DNA from: Paraphoma chrysanthemicola
Lineage: Eukaryota; Ascomycota; Dothideomycetes; Pleosporales; Phaeosphaeriaceae
Direction of reading: 5' to 3'
Assembly: GCA_020744225.1 (NCBI GenBank)
Contig: JAGMWG010000018.1
Coordinates: 558,001-622,000 of the forward strand
Length of the DNA: 64,000 bases
The translations under genes were made by a program, and so were the position numbers. Below are positions 54,017-64,000 of this stretch, one piece after another (position 1 is the stretch's first letter; every line of letters starts with the position of its first letter). Under the pieces are notes generated by a model. The model was not told where the DNA came from, made no database searches, and saw nothing but the letters and a program-made list of their open reading frames with translations.

Positions 54017-57000
54017 CTAGCGGTCTCGCTCCTTCATATCGTCACTGATAGCCTTCAGGGCTGTGACGTGATCCTTTGAGATCCACTCCCAGTACTGGCT
54101 CCAGGCGCGCAGCTGAGGATCGTCCTGTGTGCTGGCAGCCGCAGCTTCTGTACCCATTTGCTTGTTGAGCTGCAAGCTGGTCTTGAGAACGCCCTTCGCA
54201 CCTTCTTGGATCTTCTCGACCTCTTGCTTGACGGCGTTATCCTTGGCCTTGATCATCAAGACAGTGCGGAAGTTCTCGGCGATCGACTCCAGACGCGAAT
54301 GCACCTGATCTGGAGCAATAACCATGAGCTTCGTGAGCATCAGGTTACACAAGATACGGACGTCATGCTCGTCAGTAATGCCGGCGACGATGCGATCGAA
54401 GAAGTCGGAAACTTCGATGGGCGATAGGCGAGAGAAGGCCGTCTCGAGGAGTGCGTACAGAGTCTCGTAAGCACTCTTGCGGATCTCGAGACCATCGTCA
54501 ACCTTGTGCTTGAACGGACCCATCTGCACTTCGCGGATGAGCTCAGGCTTCACCACGGTCTCTTTCATCGCCAAGGGTAGAAGCTGATCCAGAGCAGGTA
54601 GGATGATATCTGGTTTGTTATGCATGGCAGAGTTGAATGTCATCAGAGCCAAGCGGCGGTTTTCCAGGTCAGGCTCGTTGAGCATCTGCACCAACATCGG
54701 AACCACAATAGGTCGCAGATACTCATCATAAGCCTCGTCGGTGTCGGAAAAGGTGTATCGCAGTGCCGAGATGACCATGCCACGTACACTTCCTTTTCGG
54801 TCGTTCAAGAACGCCTGGACAAATTAGCGACGACAATGATAACACAAGTGAAAGCTTACCTGTAGCTGAGGAAGGTACGTCTTCGGGTCGATGATGGTGA
54901 GTCTACCGATACACTCTGCACCGATTGCCTTGTTGTCCTCCAATTGAGATGCCGTGACCAGATTCTGCCATAGCGTTGATGCGTATGGGATGATCTCCGA
55001 CTCTGTCTCTTCTTGTTGCAGAATCTCCTTGATCGAGTGAAGCAGCAGGTACTGCGGAGCCGAAGGCTGTCCCATAGTCGACAGAATAACAGGGACATAT
55101 TTGCCGACACTGCCTGCACCCGCTCGTCCTAGAGCCACAGCGGCAGCAAGCGGTACTTGTTCCGAGCGAGCGGAGAAGAACTTGATGAACAGCTTAGGGT
55201 CAATCGATGATTGAGAGCCTAGGCGAAGCGCAGACTCTCCTAGGACTACCAAAGCGAGACACTTGCGCTTATCATCTGGTGCTGTTTCGAGCTCTTGCAC
55301 GAATTGCTCGAGTTTAACACCGACACTGCTGCCGCCGTAAACGAGCAAGTTGCCTATGACCTTGCCCACTACCTCTGGGTGACCACCAACACCAACGTCT
55401 TGGAGTAGAGATCGCATCAACTCTTGGCCAGCTTGCTGCTCACCGATTGTGCGGACTAATTCAAGCAATGCCTCAAGCGAAGTCCCGCTGATCGAGCCCT
55501 GTGCGACCTGGCAGAGGGCGGCGTTCAGCGATGGGGTCATGGTAGACTGCGCATCGTCCTTGACGAAGGTGGCCAAAATGATCAGAGCGGGACCGAGGAG
55601 ATGCAGGTCGACAGCATTAAGAAGAGGCAGCAACGCATTGACAATCTCGGTCTTGGTCTGCTTGTCTAGTTGACCCCGAGAGTGTGGGTTGAGACTGATC
55701 GTTCGCAAGGCGCTCAAGCTGGCGCCGCGCAAGGCTCGGCTGGCCTTTCGTAATTGTGCACCAAGCTCCAGTGCCACATTTCGCACCCACTTCGGAGATA
55801 GCTCACCATCCGCCTTGGTGTGAGCAGCAATCGTATCAATGGCCCGGACAGACGCGAGGCGCGTGAGTTCGTTCTTCAAGCGATCTGCAAGGAGCTCAAG
55901 TCCAGCCGAACGCTTTTGAGAAGAAATCAAGCCCTCCGTACCCGATGACCTACCAAGGAATAGACCCAAGACGTGCAGCGCACTCTTGCGTACCTCCAGG
56001 TCGGCGTCGTTCGCGGCGATGCGGTCGACAAGTGCCTCGTACAGCTTTTCTAGATGTTGCTGGTTGTGCGTACCTGAAGAAGCTGAACGTGGCGGAGTGA
56101 GCGCCTTCAGAACCTGCTCAGTCGCAGCAAGTGCCTCGATGGACAACTTGCTGTACCTGTACTTGACTCCGCTTAAAAGAGCATCGACGATCGCGGGGAG
56201 GTAGGGCTGGATTGTCTTTGATGAATGTGTATCGGCAATGGCGCCGATGAGCTGCAACGCCTGAACACGCAGGCTGTTCGCTGTGGCGGACGCTGTGCCT
56301 GAACCAATGAGGCTACCTGAGGTTGTAGCTGCGCTCACAACCGGCTCGATGAGCTGATGGAGGTACGCTTCTAGTCCGCCTCGCTGCGTGATGACAATAT
56401 CCTTGATGAGAACAATCGACGCCTGCTTTGTGCTTGGTGGACATGAAGACTGCTTGAACAGTTGTGCTACACCCTTTACAATCTCTGGGCTCAACTTGGC
56501 CAAACTGGCTTGTGGACCAACCGACGGCGTAGGCGCGCGAGCAGGTGAGTCGAAGCCCATGGACAATGATGAGTTTGGGTGCAGATCAAACATGCTAGCG
56601 TCACTACCGCCTCGCCGGCGCTTTCGGCTGGGTGGTGGGCCCATGGTGCCAGTTTGGGGATGTTCGTCTGCGAACTTGACTGGGGCTGCGCCGTCTCCTG
56701 ACTTTCTCACGAGATTCGACAAGGCACTCAGGACTTCTAATCGTACGTTCTCTTCGCGCTCCTTAAACCGAGCCACCAGGGCTGGCGCAACCTCGCGGTA
56801 CAGTGTGCCGTCTTCGAGCAGATCTCCGTTGCTTCGAGTGGAAATGAGGGTATAAAGAACCTTGGTGGCGCACCGGCGGACCTTCCAGCTTGCGTCCTCG
56901 TCATCATCGAAACCGATTTCCTCCTCAAAGTCGTCGCCCTCAAGTGCCCCATCGTCACTAGCGGTGGAATCCTCGTCATCATCGTCGGCGAGATTGGGGT

Positions 57001-58135
57001 CGTACTTGAGGTAGCGCGTGGCAGCCTCAATGGCATCTTGTGTATACGGGCGCATGTCGTTCGAGCACGAAGCAAGAAATCCCTCCAGGGCAATCAAGGC
57101 GGCCTCCAACACCTCATCAATCTCAGGGTCTCGCTCGCCCTCATCATCCGATGTGTCCATCTCTTCTGCTTGTTCCTGAGCGCTCAATGCGCTCAAGACG
57201 AAGGGAGCTAGCGAAGCGAGGTACGGTCCGAATTTGCGAGGTATTGATCTGCCTTGGTTAGCGGGTGATTTCACCCCTCTTAGTATGAGGACTTACCGAG
57301 CCATTGATCCCAGAATGGTAATGTAGAGCTTCCGCTTAGATCGCGTCAGGTGAGCATCACGGAGCAGCTCGATGACGCGCGAAAGGAAACCACTCAGTAG
57401 CTGATCCGAGAAGTAGCCTGCCAGTGTCGAGATGGCAGTGACCGACTTTTTCTTCATCATGGAGCTCGCGCGCTCATTCTCTAAGATCTCGAACGTGATC
57501 TTCTGTAGGGCATTGATTTCCGCATCCTGCAACATGGGGCCAAAGCAACGTGCGACTTCGGTCAAGACATCAATTGCATTGCTGTCTGTGCCTTTCTCCA
57601 GATCCGTCTGAAGCATGCCCTTCGGTACCTTGGGAAGGCCCTGCTGTGCTGGCTGAATAACGTGGTAGCCCACCAGGCGCGGGATCAACACCTTGCTGAC
57701 AGCGCCATATGCGTCCAGCACGGTCTTTGTGCGGGCGACACCGGCGACAGGGTGAGGCAGCGAGACGACGACTTCGCGGAGCGCGAGTGAGGGTATCGAC
57801 TGGTCGACGGTGTTGTCTGTCTGAAGGTTTGAGAGCTTCTCGATCATAGGACACAGGATCTTATCCGGAATCTTATTCACGAAAGGTCCCAGGCACTTGA
57901 CGGCCTGGTTCTGCACCTCGCCATTGGTGTCTACGAGCGTATGTAGCAGGCCCTCGACCGTCTTTGCGCAAGTCACATCATCGTGCTGCAGGAAGCTTGA
58001 GTGGGCGACATTGAGGATGTCGTGTAGGTCGCTCAGGGCCATGAAGCGGAAATCTGGGTCGTCATCGTTGAGCTTCGGCAGCAGCTGGGCGACATTGTGG
58101 GCAGTCGGGTTGGGTGGAACCGACGAGGGTGCCAT
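54017..58135 (-). CDS. CAND1: Cullin-associated NEDD8-dissociated protein (CAND1/TIP120)
   Basis: Three exons (57297-58135, 54860-57248, 54017-54814) give 1341 aa with phases closed. It is an all-helical HEAT-repeat protein throughout, starting SSVPPNPTAHNVAQLLPKLN and ending HVTALKAISDDMKERDR. The acidic loop DDDEDSTASDDGALEGDD (exon 2) and the TIP120-type end (FLNDRKGSVRGMVISALRYT, GPFKHKVDDGLEIRKSAYET) are characteristic. CAND1 binds unneddylated cullin-RBX1 and exchanges substrate receptors of SCF ligases in nucleus and cytosol. In Aspergillus nidulans the protein is encoded as two separate genes (CandA-N and CandA-C); here both halves are in one gene. Divergent from the mitochondrial membrane protein gene. 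Confidence 0.93.
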
Positions 58136-58751
58136 GATGGCGGCGTGGTATTATTTGGACGTCTCAGTGCAGCTGGCGATGTTGAATGTTTGTCGCGCTG
58201 GCGGCGTGGCGGGGTATTGATGGCGGGGTCGAGGAGGGCAGCACTGCAGTGGACACGCGAGAGAGAGGGAGAGAGAGAAGTGGAAGGTGGTCGAGCTTGG
58301 ATTATATACTGGGAGGCAGGTACGCACTGCAGGCGGTCGTGAAGGTGAGTAGAGAGGCTCGTAGAACTAATTTGACTGTTGTTGCCTGCGCTTGCTCCGT
58401 CCAGAGAGCTTGAACCCTGCGCACGGCGAGCAGCAATGACTATCACTTCACACTAATCTCTGTCACTGCAGCCTTCCTGCCTAGTTCTCAGCAAAAAAAG
58501 AACCATCTACTTTGTTGTCTACTGCATTTTCCAGTTGCAGTGGTGGTGCATACAAAAGCCCGCCGAGCAACAGCTTCGGCTTAGTCACGCCCGCAATATG
58601 GGGAAGCTAACTTAGCCGTCTCCGCTGACGTGACGTGCCGATGAAATCCAACCAGCCACTGTGACCTGATCATCCCACACGCGCCAACGCCGTCCATTTC
58701 CACCATCAATTGCTCTTCGTCCGAGTCAATTGCCATTCCTACAGCTTCATA
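58136..58751. promoter_or_regulatory. Divergent promoter CAND1 / mitochondrial protein gene
   Basis: 616 bp between two start codons. Includes a GA-rich tract at about 58259-58280 (gagagagagggagagagag), a common fungal promoter element. Confidence 0.45.
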
Positions 58752-59650
58752 ATGTCTTTTCTCCGCTCCACTGCGCTGCGGGCGTCATCACTCACCCGCG
58801 CCGCCCGTCCCGCCAGGTACATCCGCGCTGCCGAGCTCCAGCCATGGCAGCGGGCAGTTCAGCGCAGGATGTATGCCAGTGAGCACGGCGCTCACGGCGA
58901 GACCAAGGGCAGCGAGGTACCATGGTAGGTCGCACTTGCCCTGAGATGTTGCTCGCACCAAGGAGCGCGAGCGATGACGCCATTCTCTCGAATTTGTATT
59001 GACGAGTATGCAGGATAGCAGCAGCTGTCGCGGGCACCATCGGCGGTCTCTACTTCACTGTGACGCAGGATCTTGGTCACGGGCCAGGACACGATTCCGA
59101 CCACCATGCCGAGGCCCATGAGACGCACGGCAAGAACGAGGGCGAGGACGAGGACACTGCCGACAAGTCTGGGTCGCAAGGAGGACCCAAGGACGAAGTG
59201 AAGAGCAAGTCAAGCAATGAGCCCAAGGAGGGACGAGAGAACTCTGGAGAGGACAAAGAGGCTGGCGAGCCCGGCAGCGGAATTCCAAACAAGAAGAAGG
59301 CGGCCGATTCTTCGCAGGATGAGCCTAAGGCGGACGAGAACGACAAGGCTTCTCCCGACAAGTCTGACAAGGTACCTACACTCATGTCCCTCTGACTTCC
59401 TTTGTGCTAACCCCAGCAGCCCGACGCCCGCGGCAAGGCCAAGAGCTCCAACGAGACCTCTGGCAAGCAGGAGGGCCTGTCCAACAGCGACACACACCAC
59501 AGCTCCGAGATCAGCAAGCAAGATGACAAGAGCAAGAAGGGCGAGGGTGTTGCCGAGACTGCGAAGCTCAAGGGCACCGTTTCAACTGAACGCCCGCCCG
59601 CTGAGAACAAGGAGGAGCGCGGAAAGGCTCAAGTGGACAAGGACGCGTAA
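58752..59650 (+). CDS. Mitochondrial inner-membrane-like protein with charged tail
   Basis: Three exons (58752-58924, 59014-59371, 59417-59650) give 254 aa. The N-terminus MSFLRSTALRASSLTRAARP is an Arg/Ser-rich presequence. The join VPW + IAAAVAGTIGGLYFTVTQDL builds one membrane helix. The remaining about 175 residues are almost only Lys, Glu, Asp, Ser, Gly and Pro (GKNEGEDEDTADKSGSQG and onwards), disordered, probably facing the intermembrane space or matrix. Small fungal proteins of this shape are widespread and unnamed. No enzyme motif. The last exon starts QPDARGKAKSSNETSGKQEG and continues the same composition. Confidence 0.75.
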
Positions 59651-60490
59651 ACCAACCATTGAATCTTTCTCGAACTTCCGTGTATGTCATAGTATCCTCG
59701 CGGCGACCGTCTACCTCGCCCCGACCTGTATAGTGTGCAAATCAGTGCTATTCTCATTTGTGTCTTGTTGCATATGTCGTGCTATGGTACTTGCAAGTGG
59801 TCTCCGTATGAGACGGGGCATAGGACGTCGACAGACCGAGCCACCACCCAAGCATTCTCAAACGAGCCACGGGCTGAGTCCTATCAACGCGAAACGGTCT
59901 CGCTTGCCTGCGCTGCCAAAGAAAGTCTCCGTGACTACCGAGCATTTATGGGGACGCTGATGTGCGAGACAGCTTCTTGCGTCTCATTGGTTCCTCGCCT
60001 CGTGTTTAAGCGCCCACCTCACGCTCCACACTCCCTGTCACACGTCACCTCACTCACCAATTGGCCGCACCTGCGCCTCACTGCACAACTAAATCGAGAG
60101 TCATTCTCTGGCGGGAACTCTACGAATCTGCGTCCAAGGAAGTCCTGGCCTGCGCAATGGATCACCGCCCAGAGCCAGTCGGAACAGGAGCTGTGTGCTG
60201 GCGCCTCACCATGCAGGGACGCTCTTTTGTACAGCGCTCGACGTCGAGCTCATGCATAACTTGATGCAATCGACCTGATATGAGACCCGCGCCCCCGTTT
60301 GGAGCTGACTGACCTGAACATGCTGAACTGCAGTCTTGACGACTTCCGTGCCGCATCATACCTGAACCATCATTGAAGACATACTCGTAGAACCACCAAT
60401 CAGGGTGCTTTCAACTTACCACACCGGGCTCTCTTGTAGGCCGTTGACAAGCAGATCATCAGAGACGTCTTTCGAGTCCCTCCAACCACT
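59651..60490. other. Intergenic, PLAC8 gene promoter
   Basis: About 840 nt with no supported gene; overlapping frames up to 174 codons lack any resemblance. Confidence 0.4.
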
Positions 60491-61843
60491 ATGGACTGCC
60501 GACAGAATGGCAACCACGAACGTCTTCAACCTCAGTCAACACAGCAACGCCAACACCAGAGGTTCTCATGGCAAGCTCCCGTCGAGGAAGCCCCAGCCTA
60601 TGAGCACGTACAACAGCAACAGCCGCCTCAGCAAGCTCCACAACAGCATGCTCCGCAGCAACCGCACGTCAGCACAAATGTAGACACTCAAAACCGACAC
60701 TTTTCGTATGCGCAAACTCCCGTTGAGCACGAAGCCTTCTTCTACGTCGCGTCACCGACCGATCCACCCATTCCGCAGATACCGCAAAGTCACGTACAAC
60801 AGCAAGTCCAGTCTCCAACCACACCCATCGACCCTCGACCGCAGTCGATTTTCAACCCGCTTACATCCGCCGTCCCGCCTCAGCAAGGCTACGCACAGCC
60901 TTCGTCTTACACGCGCGACGAGAAACCGCCAATCTCACCAGTCTCGCCGTACCATGGCCAACCGCGAGCGATGCCCTTTTCTCCCGTCTCGCCAATGCCA
61001 GCACCACAAACCTTCTCACAACCCACACATCCTGCGCAACCACCGCCGATCTCCATACCGCCAACCAGCCACGCTCGAAAGATGAGCAACCTAAGCCCTA
61101 TCAACACCAACGTAACGACATATCCGATGCCGCCGATTCCACCAACGCCGCCTTCGGGCAACCAGACCTCGCCGCTTCCACACAAGACGCCCATTACTCC
61201 AATATCGCCCGTATCTACATCGAAAGAAGCGAAGAGGGACAACCGCCAGTCTCACGCCATCAACGAGCCATATTCTCCCCACGGCTTCGGCTCAACAGGA
61301 ACCAACAACTTTCATGCCGTATTCAGCCCCGACGCCGCGCATGGCCCGAATGGTCTTGACTTTGCCTTGCACCAACCAGGCCAAATCGCACACCCGAATA
61401 TGGAATCAGTCAGCAGCAAAGAATGGAGCTCCTCGCTCTGCGCATGTAGTCCCGACCCATCCACCTGCATTACCGGCCTCTTCTGCCCCTGCGTCATCTA
61501 CGGCCGCACAGCCTACCGCCTCTCGCAGAAATCCGCAAAGAAAGACCCCACAGACATGCTCGGCCACAGCGCCACAAACGGGCACTGCATGCTCATGTCC
61601 GTATCGTGTGGCCTGTGGTGGCTGTTCCCAATGCTTCAGCGCACGCGCATTCGACACGCGTATAAATTGGGCGGCAGTCTAATGGGCGATCTAGCGAAAG
61701 GTTGTTGTTGCTGTTGCTGTGTGGCGGTGCAGAATGAGCGCGAAGTCAAGAGTCGAGAGGAGGCGAGTAGGCGGTTTGCCGGACCGGCGAGTACGGATGT
61801 GTATACGCGGAGCGCGGGGATGGCGTATAAGCCGCAGCAGTAG
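60491..61843 (+). CDS. PLAC8-family cysteine-rich protein
   Basis: A single 450-aa frame from the ATG at 60491. The first about 310 residues are low-complexity, rich in Gln, Pro and Ser (EHVQQQQPPQQAPQQHAPQQ; SPVSPMP-type repeats), so likely disordered and phosphorylated. The C-terminal PLAC8 domain (about 310-425) reads EWSSSLCACSPDPSTCITGL and FCPCVIYGRTAYRLSQKS, then GHCMLMSVSCGLWWLFPMLQ, RTRIRHAYKLGGSLMGDLAK and a run of six cysteines (GCCCCCCVAVQNEREVKSRE). PLAC8 proteins, such as plant PCR/FW2.2, sit in the plasma membrane and affect metal tolerance or cell size. The long disordered N-terminus is typical of the fungal branch. Confidence 0.87.
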   Translation: MDCRQNGNHERLQPQSTQQRQHQRFSWQAPVEEAPAYEHVQQQQPPQQAPQQHAPQQPHVSTNVDTQNRHFSYAQTPVEHEAFFYVASPTDPPIPQIPQSHVQQQVQSPTTPIDPRPQSIFNPLTSAVPPQQGYAQPSSYTRDEKPPISPVSPYHGQPRAMPFSPVSPMPAPQTFSQPTHPAQPPPISIPPTSHARKMSNLSPINTNVTTYPMPPIPPTPPSGNQTSPLPHKTPITPISPVSTSKEAKRDNRQSHAINEPYSPHGFGSTGTNNFHAVFSPDAAHGPNGLDFALHQPGQIAHPNMESVSSKEWSSSLCACSPDPSTCITGLFCPCVIYGRTAYRLSQKSAKKDPTDMLGHSATNGHCMLMSVSCGLWWLFPMLQRTRIRHAYKLGGSLMGDLAKGCCCCCCVAVQNEREVKSREEASRRFAGPASTDVYTRSAGMAYKPQQ

Positions 61844-62188
61844 AACAAAAAAGAAGAAGTTTGTGTACATGAAAAGAGAGGGGTTGATGAATACAACAGC
61901 AAGAATGTTGGATGAGATTGCGTTTTTACGGCCGCCTTGTTTATGATTACGATACCAGACTACTTGCATATTTTCTTTCTTTGGGTTGCATTATCATTTA
62001 GCGTACATTCTTTGGTACAGATTAGAATTATATGTAGCATACATCGAAATTTGATATCAATCAATCATGTATCTAAGCCCAATGTCTCAACGTCATCACA
62101 CTGATGCTTGGATATGTACTGCTTTCATGCAGGTAGATTCAATCAACACATTTGGATTGATGAGATACAATCTTATTGTGTGCCGTTG
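61844..62188. other. Intergenic, convergent 3' ends
   Basis: No gene seen; AT-rich 3' regions of the PLAC8 and PARG-domain genes. Confidence 0.4.
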
Positions 62189-63760
62189 TTATCGCTTGGA
62201 TAGCTGCACAGCCTCATCCTCATCCTGGTCATCATCGCGCTCCACACTTCCATCCCCATCCTCTTCATCGTTATCGTCCTCGTCAGCGTCTTCTTCCTCT
62301 TCCTCGCTATCATTCCCCTCCCCATCACTCTCCCTTGCCGCCCCCCTTCCACTCTCCTTTCCATCCGCATCCTCTCGCTCCCTCAACTGCGCCCTCAAAC
62401 CCTCTAGAATCACACCCATTCGAGATTTAAGATCCGGATTCCAGACTTGACTGATTTGACCTTCCATCTCCGCAATTTTGGCTCTCAGCTCTTCAGCAAC
62501 TTTATCTTCCTCATCATCCTCGTCATCCAAATCGTTGACAGCATCGCCAGGCCCTGCCTCAACGTCGATCTGCGGATCGAATGCGTGTGCAAAGGTCGTA
62601 GCCATCTTGCGATTACTGATTGCGAAGATGATTTCTTCGAGATTGGGCCACGTCTCCGAACTCCCTCCTCGACCCTTTTTCCCACTACTGCTCTCGGATC
62701 CAGGAGTGAGAACTTTCTTCCAAGCCCTAGCTATATCGCCCACGGGATTCCCATATGCGCCGCATCCCCACGCACCCAAGACGAGTTTCTTGACGCCTTT
62801 TCCTTGCGCAATACGTAACACTGCGCGCATTTTCTTCTCGACGAGGATTTGATCTGGTTTACTCAATTTCTTGACCACATCCCCATCCCCATCAGCATCC
62901 TTCCCACCCTCCTTCCCACCCACCACCCCCTCCTCAACCTCTAACTCCGGAAACCGCAACATCCCCGCAGAAATCACATCAACCCACCCCCTCTCACCCA
63001 CACCCAATTCCCCCTTGCCATCACCCAGCGTCTTCGCATTGCGAAACACGAGCACGTCGGACGTCCATATCCCGCCAAACTCGGGTAAACGGTAGTAAGA
63101 TTCTTTGAGCGAGGGGAGGAGCGTTGTTCGAGCGCAGAGGAATTCTTCTTGGGAGGTTGCGCCGCTGAGAACGCCGCCGCCGGGACGGAGTGGGGAGGCC
63201 ATGTTGAGGATGCAGATGTTTTGGCGGGATTTATGTGGGGTTTTGGAAGCTGGTGCTGGGGTGGAGTGGGAGAGGATGTGTGCGGCGGTCAGAGTATCTG
63301 TTGATATAATTCGGATGGTACATTCTTTGACTTGGTCCTCTGGGGTTGGGTTCGTTGTGTTGGCGTGTAGGTTTAGATTCGATACTCCTTGGTCTAGAGA
63401 CGCAGTAGTTGTACTTTTCGATCGTCTGGAGTTACGGCTTTTACTCTCATGCACACCGGCATCAGCTCCGGCCCCGACTTCTTTGATCTTACGTCGGCCC
63501 TGGCCTTTGCGCTTAACGTACCCTGCGTCGGCATCTGCATCTTCAGTCCTTGATACTGCGGAGTTGCCAGTGGCAACGGCCGCACGATAGGGTGCAGGAT
63601 CTGCAATAAGTTCCGATGCGTCTGCGCCTCTTCTTGCACGTGCGTTGGATGCAAGGAGTGCGGGGATGGTCTTGTTGATGATGTGGCGCGCTTGTTTTGC
63701 ACGGAGGTCTTTGCGGATCGAGGGTGGTGCGAGGCCTTGGGATGGGTCGATGCGGCCCAT
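62189..63760 (-). CDS. Microbial-type PARG (TIGR02452) macrodomain protein
   Basis: A single 523-aa frame from the ATG at 63760. The PARG signature ICILNMASPLRPGGGVLSGA followed by TSQEEFLCARTTLLP lies near residue 190 and has the GGG loop and the catalytic QEE. Further blocks are VLVFRNAKTLGDG, WVDVISAGMLRFPEL and VKKLVLGAWGCGAYGNPVGD, as in the DUF2263 family. These enzymes remove ADP-ribose from proteins; fungi with PARP use them to reverse PARylation. The C-terminal about 100 residues are a long acidic tail (about 62195-62540) of Asp/Glu runs (NDSEEEEEDADEDDNDEEDG). A short charged N-terminus may hold a nuclear signal (KRKGQGRRKIK). Confidence 0.87.
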   Translation of the reverse strand: MGRIDPSQGLAPPSIRKDLRAKQARHIINKTIPALLASNARARRGADASELIADPAPYRAAVATGNSAVSRTEDADADAGYVKRKGQGRRKIKEVGAGADAGVHESKSRNSRRSKSTTTASLDQGVSNLNLHANTTNPTPEDQVKECTIRIISTDTLTAAHILSHSTPAPASKTPHKSRQNICILNMASPLRPGGGVLSGATSQEEFLCARTTLLPSLKESYYRLPEFGGIWTSDVLVFRNAKTLGDGKGELGVGERGWVDVISAGMLRFPELEVEEGVVGGKEGGKDADGDGDVVKKLSKPDQILVEKKMRAVLRIAQGKGVKKLVLGAWGCGAYGNPVGDIARAWKKVLTPGSESSSGKKGRGGSSETWPNLEEIIFAISNRKMATTFAHAFDPQIDVEAGPGDAVNDLDDEDDEEDKVAEELRAKIAEMEGQISQVWNPDLKSRMGVILEGLRAQLREREDADGKESGRGAARESDGEGNDSEEEEEDADEDDNDEEDGDGSVERDDDQDEDEAVQLSKR

Positions 63761-64000
63761 TTCTGGTCGCTTTTTGAGGCTCTTGTGTTCAAATCGATAT
63801 TACGTCAATCGAGAGATTGTGTGGCTTGAAGAAAGATGTTGGTGAAGAGGATAAAAGAGGTTTGGAGTATGGTACGGTACCGTGATGGTTGGGCTGATGC
63901 AAGTGGGTGATTGTGGTTAGGGCAGGATTAGCCGAGTGGCGGGTGAGAAGGAGCAGCTCTTAGCTTAAGGTCCTAGTACGGTCTTCCTCATATCCCACCA
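63761..64000. other. Intergenic, PARG gene promoter, right edge
   Basis: No gene seen before the window ends. Confidence 0.35.

Noticed and set aside
59735..60259. A 174-codon plus-strand frame
   Set aside because: No conserved motif, unusual composition, and no splice extension to a better start.

Overview
This 64-kb window comes from a filamentous ascomycete, very probably Pezizomycotina and perhaps a dothideomycete. The evidence is short GT-AG introns of about 45-80 nt, many with a CTAAC-like branch point, two HET-domain genes, Zn2Cys6 and homeobox/C2H2 regulators, a SAT4-type rhodopsin-domain protein, secreted cysteine-rich and GPI-anchored proteins, and fungal MFS transporters. No rRNA, virus, plasmid, CRISPR array or intact transposon is recognisable. 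Exon models below come from joining reading frames at splice sites and checking that the phase closes.

Layout. 1-9 kb: the start of a secreted protein gene cut by the window edge, a large HET-domain gene, two decayed genes (an SRPK-like kinase and an F-box-like protein) and an orphan. 10-16 kb: a secreted GH43 arabinanase, a short-chain dehydrogenase and a long-chain acyl-CoA synthetase. 16-24 kb: a second HET gene, an orphan with a signal peptide, a rhodopsin-domain membrane protein and, divergent from it, a nitrilase. 24-34 kb: a homeobox + C2H2 regulator, a 10-cysteine secreted protein, a Zn2Cys6 regulator, a small GFA-domain gene in three short exons, an orphan that may begin with an ATG-only exon, and a Nudix hydrolase. 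35-38 kb: a GPI-anchored coiled-coil protein and a TRI12-type MFS transporter.

38.7-41.0 kb: six head-to-tail, same-strand, tRNA-like Pol III units. Each has an A box, a B box, a paired acceptor stem and an oligo-T terminator. In the first five, a 67-153 nt structured insert replaces the anticodon loop. This is the most unusual part of the window.

41.7-64 kb is mostly housekeeping: RAD5 divergent from an NDUFAF6-like complex I assembly factor, an FAD monooxygenase, a second MFS transporter, a Cys/His-rich protein with a likely frameshift, a full-length CAND1, a mitochondrial membrane protein with a charged tail, a PLAC8 protein and a PARG-type macrodomain protein.

No PKS, NRPS or terpene backbone gene is present, so this is not a classical secondary-metabolite cluster. 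The accessory part (0-38 kb) mixes degraded genes, self/non-self recognition genes and secreted proteins; the right half is conserved core genome.
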